Both the position numbers and the translations under genes were made by a program. Source: an uncultured bacterium (GTDB lineage: Bacteria; Cyanobacteriota; Vampirovibrionia; Gastranaerophilales; Gastranaerophilaceae). From it: a stretch of DNA of 43,654 nucleotides. The notes beneath the pieces are model-generated. The model did no database searches. It was not told where the DNA came from and worked only from the letters and a program-made list of their open reading frames with translations. Of the stretch, positions 43,618 through 43,654 are shown piece by piece. Each line of letters starts with the position of its first letter. Within the stretch, counting starts at the first letter, position 1. The stretch lies in the NCBI GenBank assembly GCA_949298805.1, contig CASFXY010000011.1, positions 29,784-73,437 on the forward strand, read 5' to 3'.

Positions 43618-43654
43618 AGTTAAAACGTATCAATTATTATTTCAAATGTCAATT

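Noticed and set aside
1-43654. tRNA, rRNA, CRISPR, insertion sequence or prophage
   Set aside because: No cloverleaf, repeat-spacer pattern, transposase, integrase or terminal repeats were found on reading the gaps and genes.

Overview
The window looks like chromosome from a low-GC, anaerobic bacterium with an outer membrane. The best guess is a gut member of the Gastranaerophilales (Melainabacteria/Vampirovibrionia, the non-photosynthetic sister line of Cyanobacteria). The grounds are strongly A+T-rich DNA with AT-ending codons, an OprP-type porin and a TolC protein (so an outer membrane), fermentation-type genes (formate channel, acetoacetate-type CoA-transferase, a complex-I-like ion pump), and two proteins with the short N-terminal 'NFTG' / 'LTFGTR' tags that I associate with proteins of this order. 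That assignment is inference. No rRNA, tRNA, CRISPR array, insertion sequence or prophage was recognised.

Layout. 1-1.5 kb: edge of an unknown gene, a PIN-like protein, and a 380-bp gap with apparent gene remnants and a strong terminator hairpin. 1.5-11.6 kb: a cell-surface glycoconjugate locus. Its core is a phosphonate pathway: cytidylyltransferase-PEP mutase fusion, phosphonopyruvate decarboxylase-alcohol dehydrogenase fusion, and a LicD-family transferase. Around it lie FkbM and class I methyltransferases, a GT2 glycosyltransferase, a TagF-like CDP-glycerol glycerophosphotransferase, and four copies of a small Rossmann-like domain. The predicted logic is PEP -> phosphonopyruvate -> phosphonoacetaldehyde -> 2-hydroxyethylphosphonate, then CMP activation and LicD transfer to a surface glycan. 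11.6-15.7 kb: hexapeptide acetyltransferase and cupin, divergent from a LysR regulator with a strong palindrome/promoter, then a class II photolyase and a flavodoxin-like reductase.

15.7-19.2 kb (minus strand): FocA-type channel, OprP-like porin and the two CoA-transferase subunits. 19.4-26.7 kb (plus strand): a six-gene complex-I/Hyf-like operon. Its 'large subunit' has lost the NiFe ligands, so it is an Ehr-type complex rather than a hydrogenase. 26.7-30.4 kb: O-acetylhomoserine sulfhydrylase, a second flavodoxin-like reductase, a metal-efflux-like permease and a peroxiredoxin with an N-terminal hydrophobic segment. 30.5-33.6 kb: a 1013-residue soluble Clp/FtsH-like protein whose ATPase motifs are degraded while its M41 zinc protease site is kept. 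33.6-39.5 kb: a complete TolC-HlyD-ABC2 efflux operon. 39.5-43.6 kb (minus strand): a small exported protein, an isochorismatase-like hydrolase, a degenerate histidine kinase, a phosphoglycolate-phosphatase-like HAD protein, a possible CheD/CNF-fold deamidase with the lineage tag, and a four-helix membrane protein.

The three most notable things are the fused phosphonate pathway with LicD, the reversed pseudo-ATPase/active protease FtsH relative, and the Ehr-type complex paired with a formate channel.
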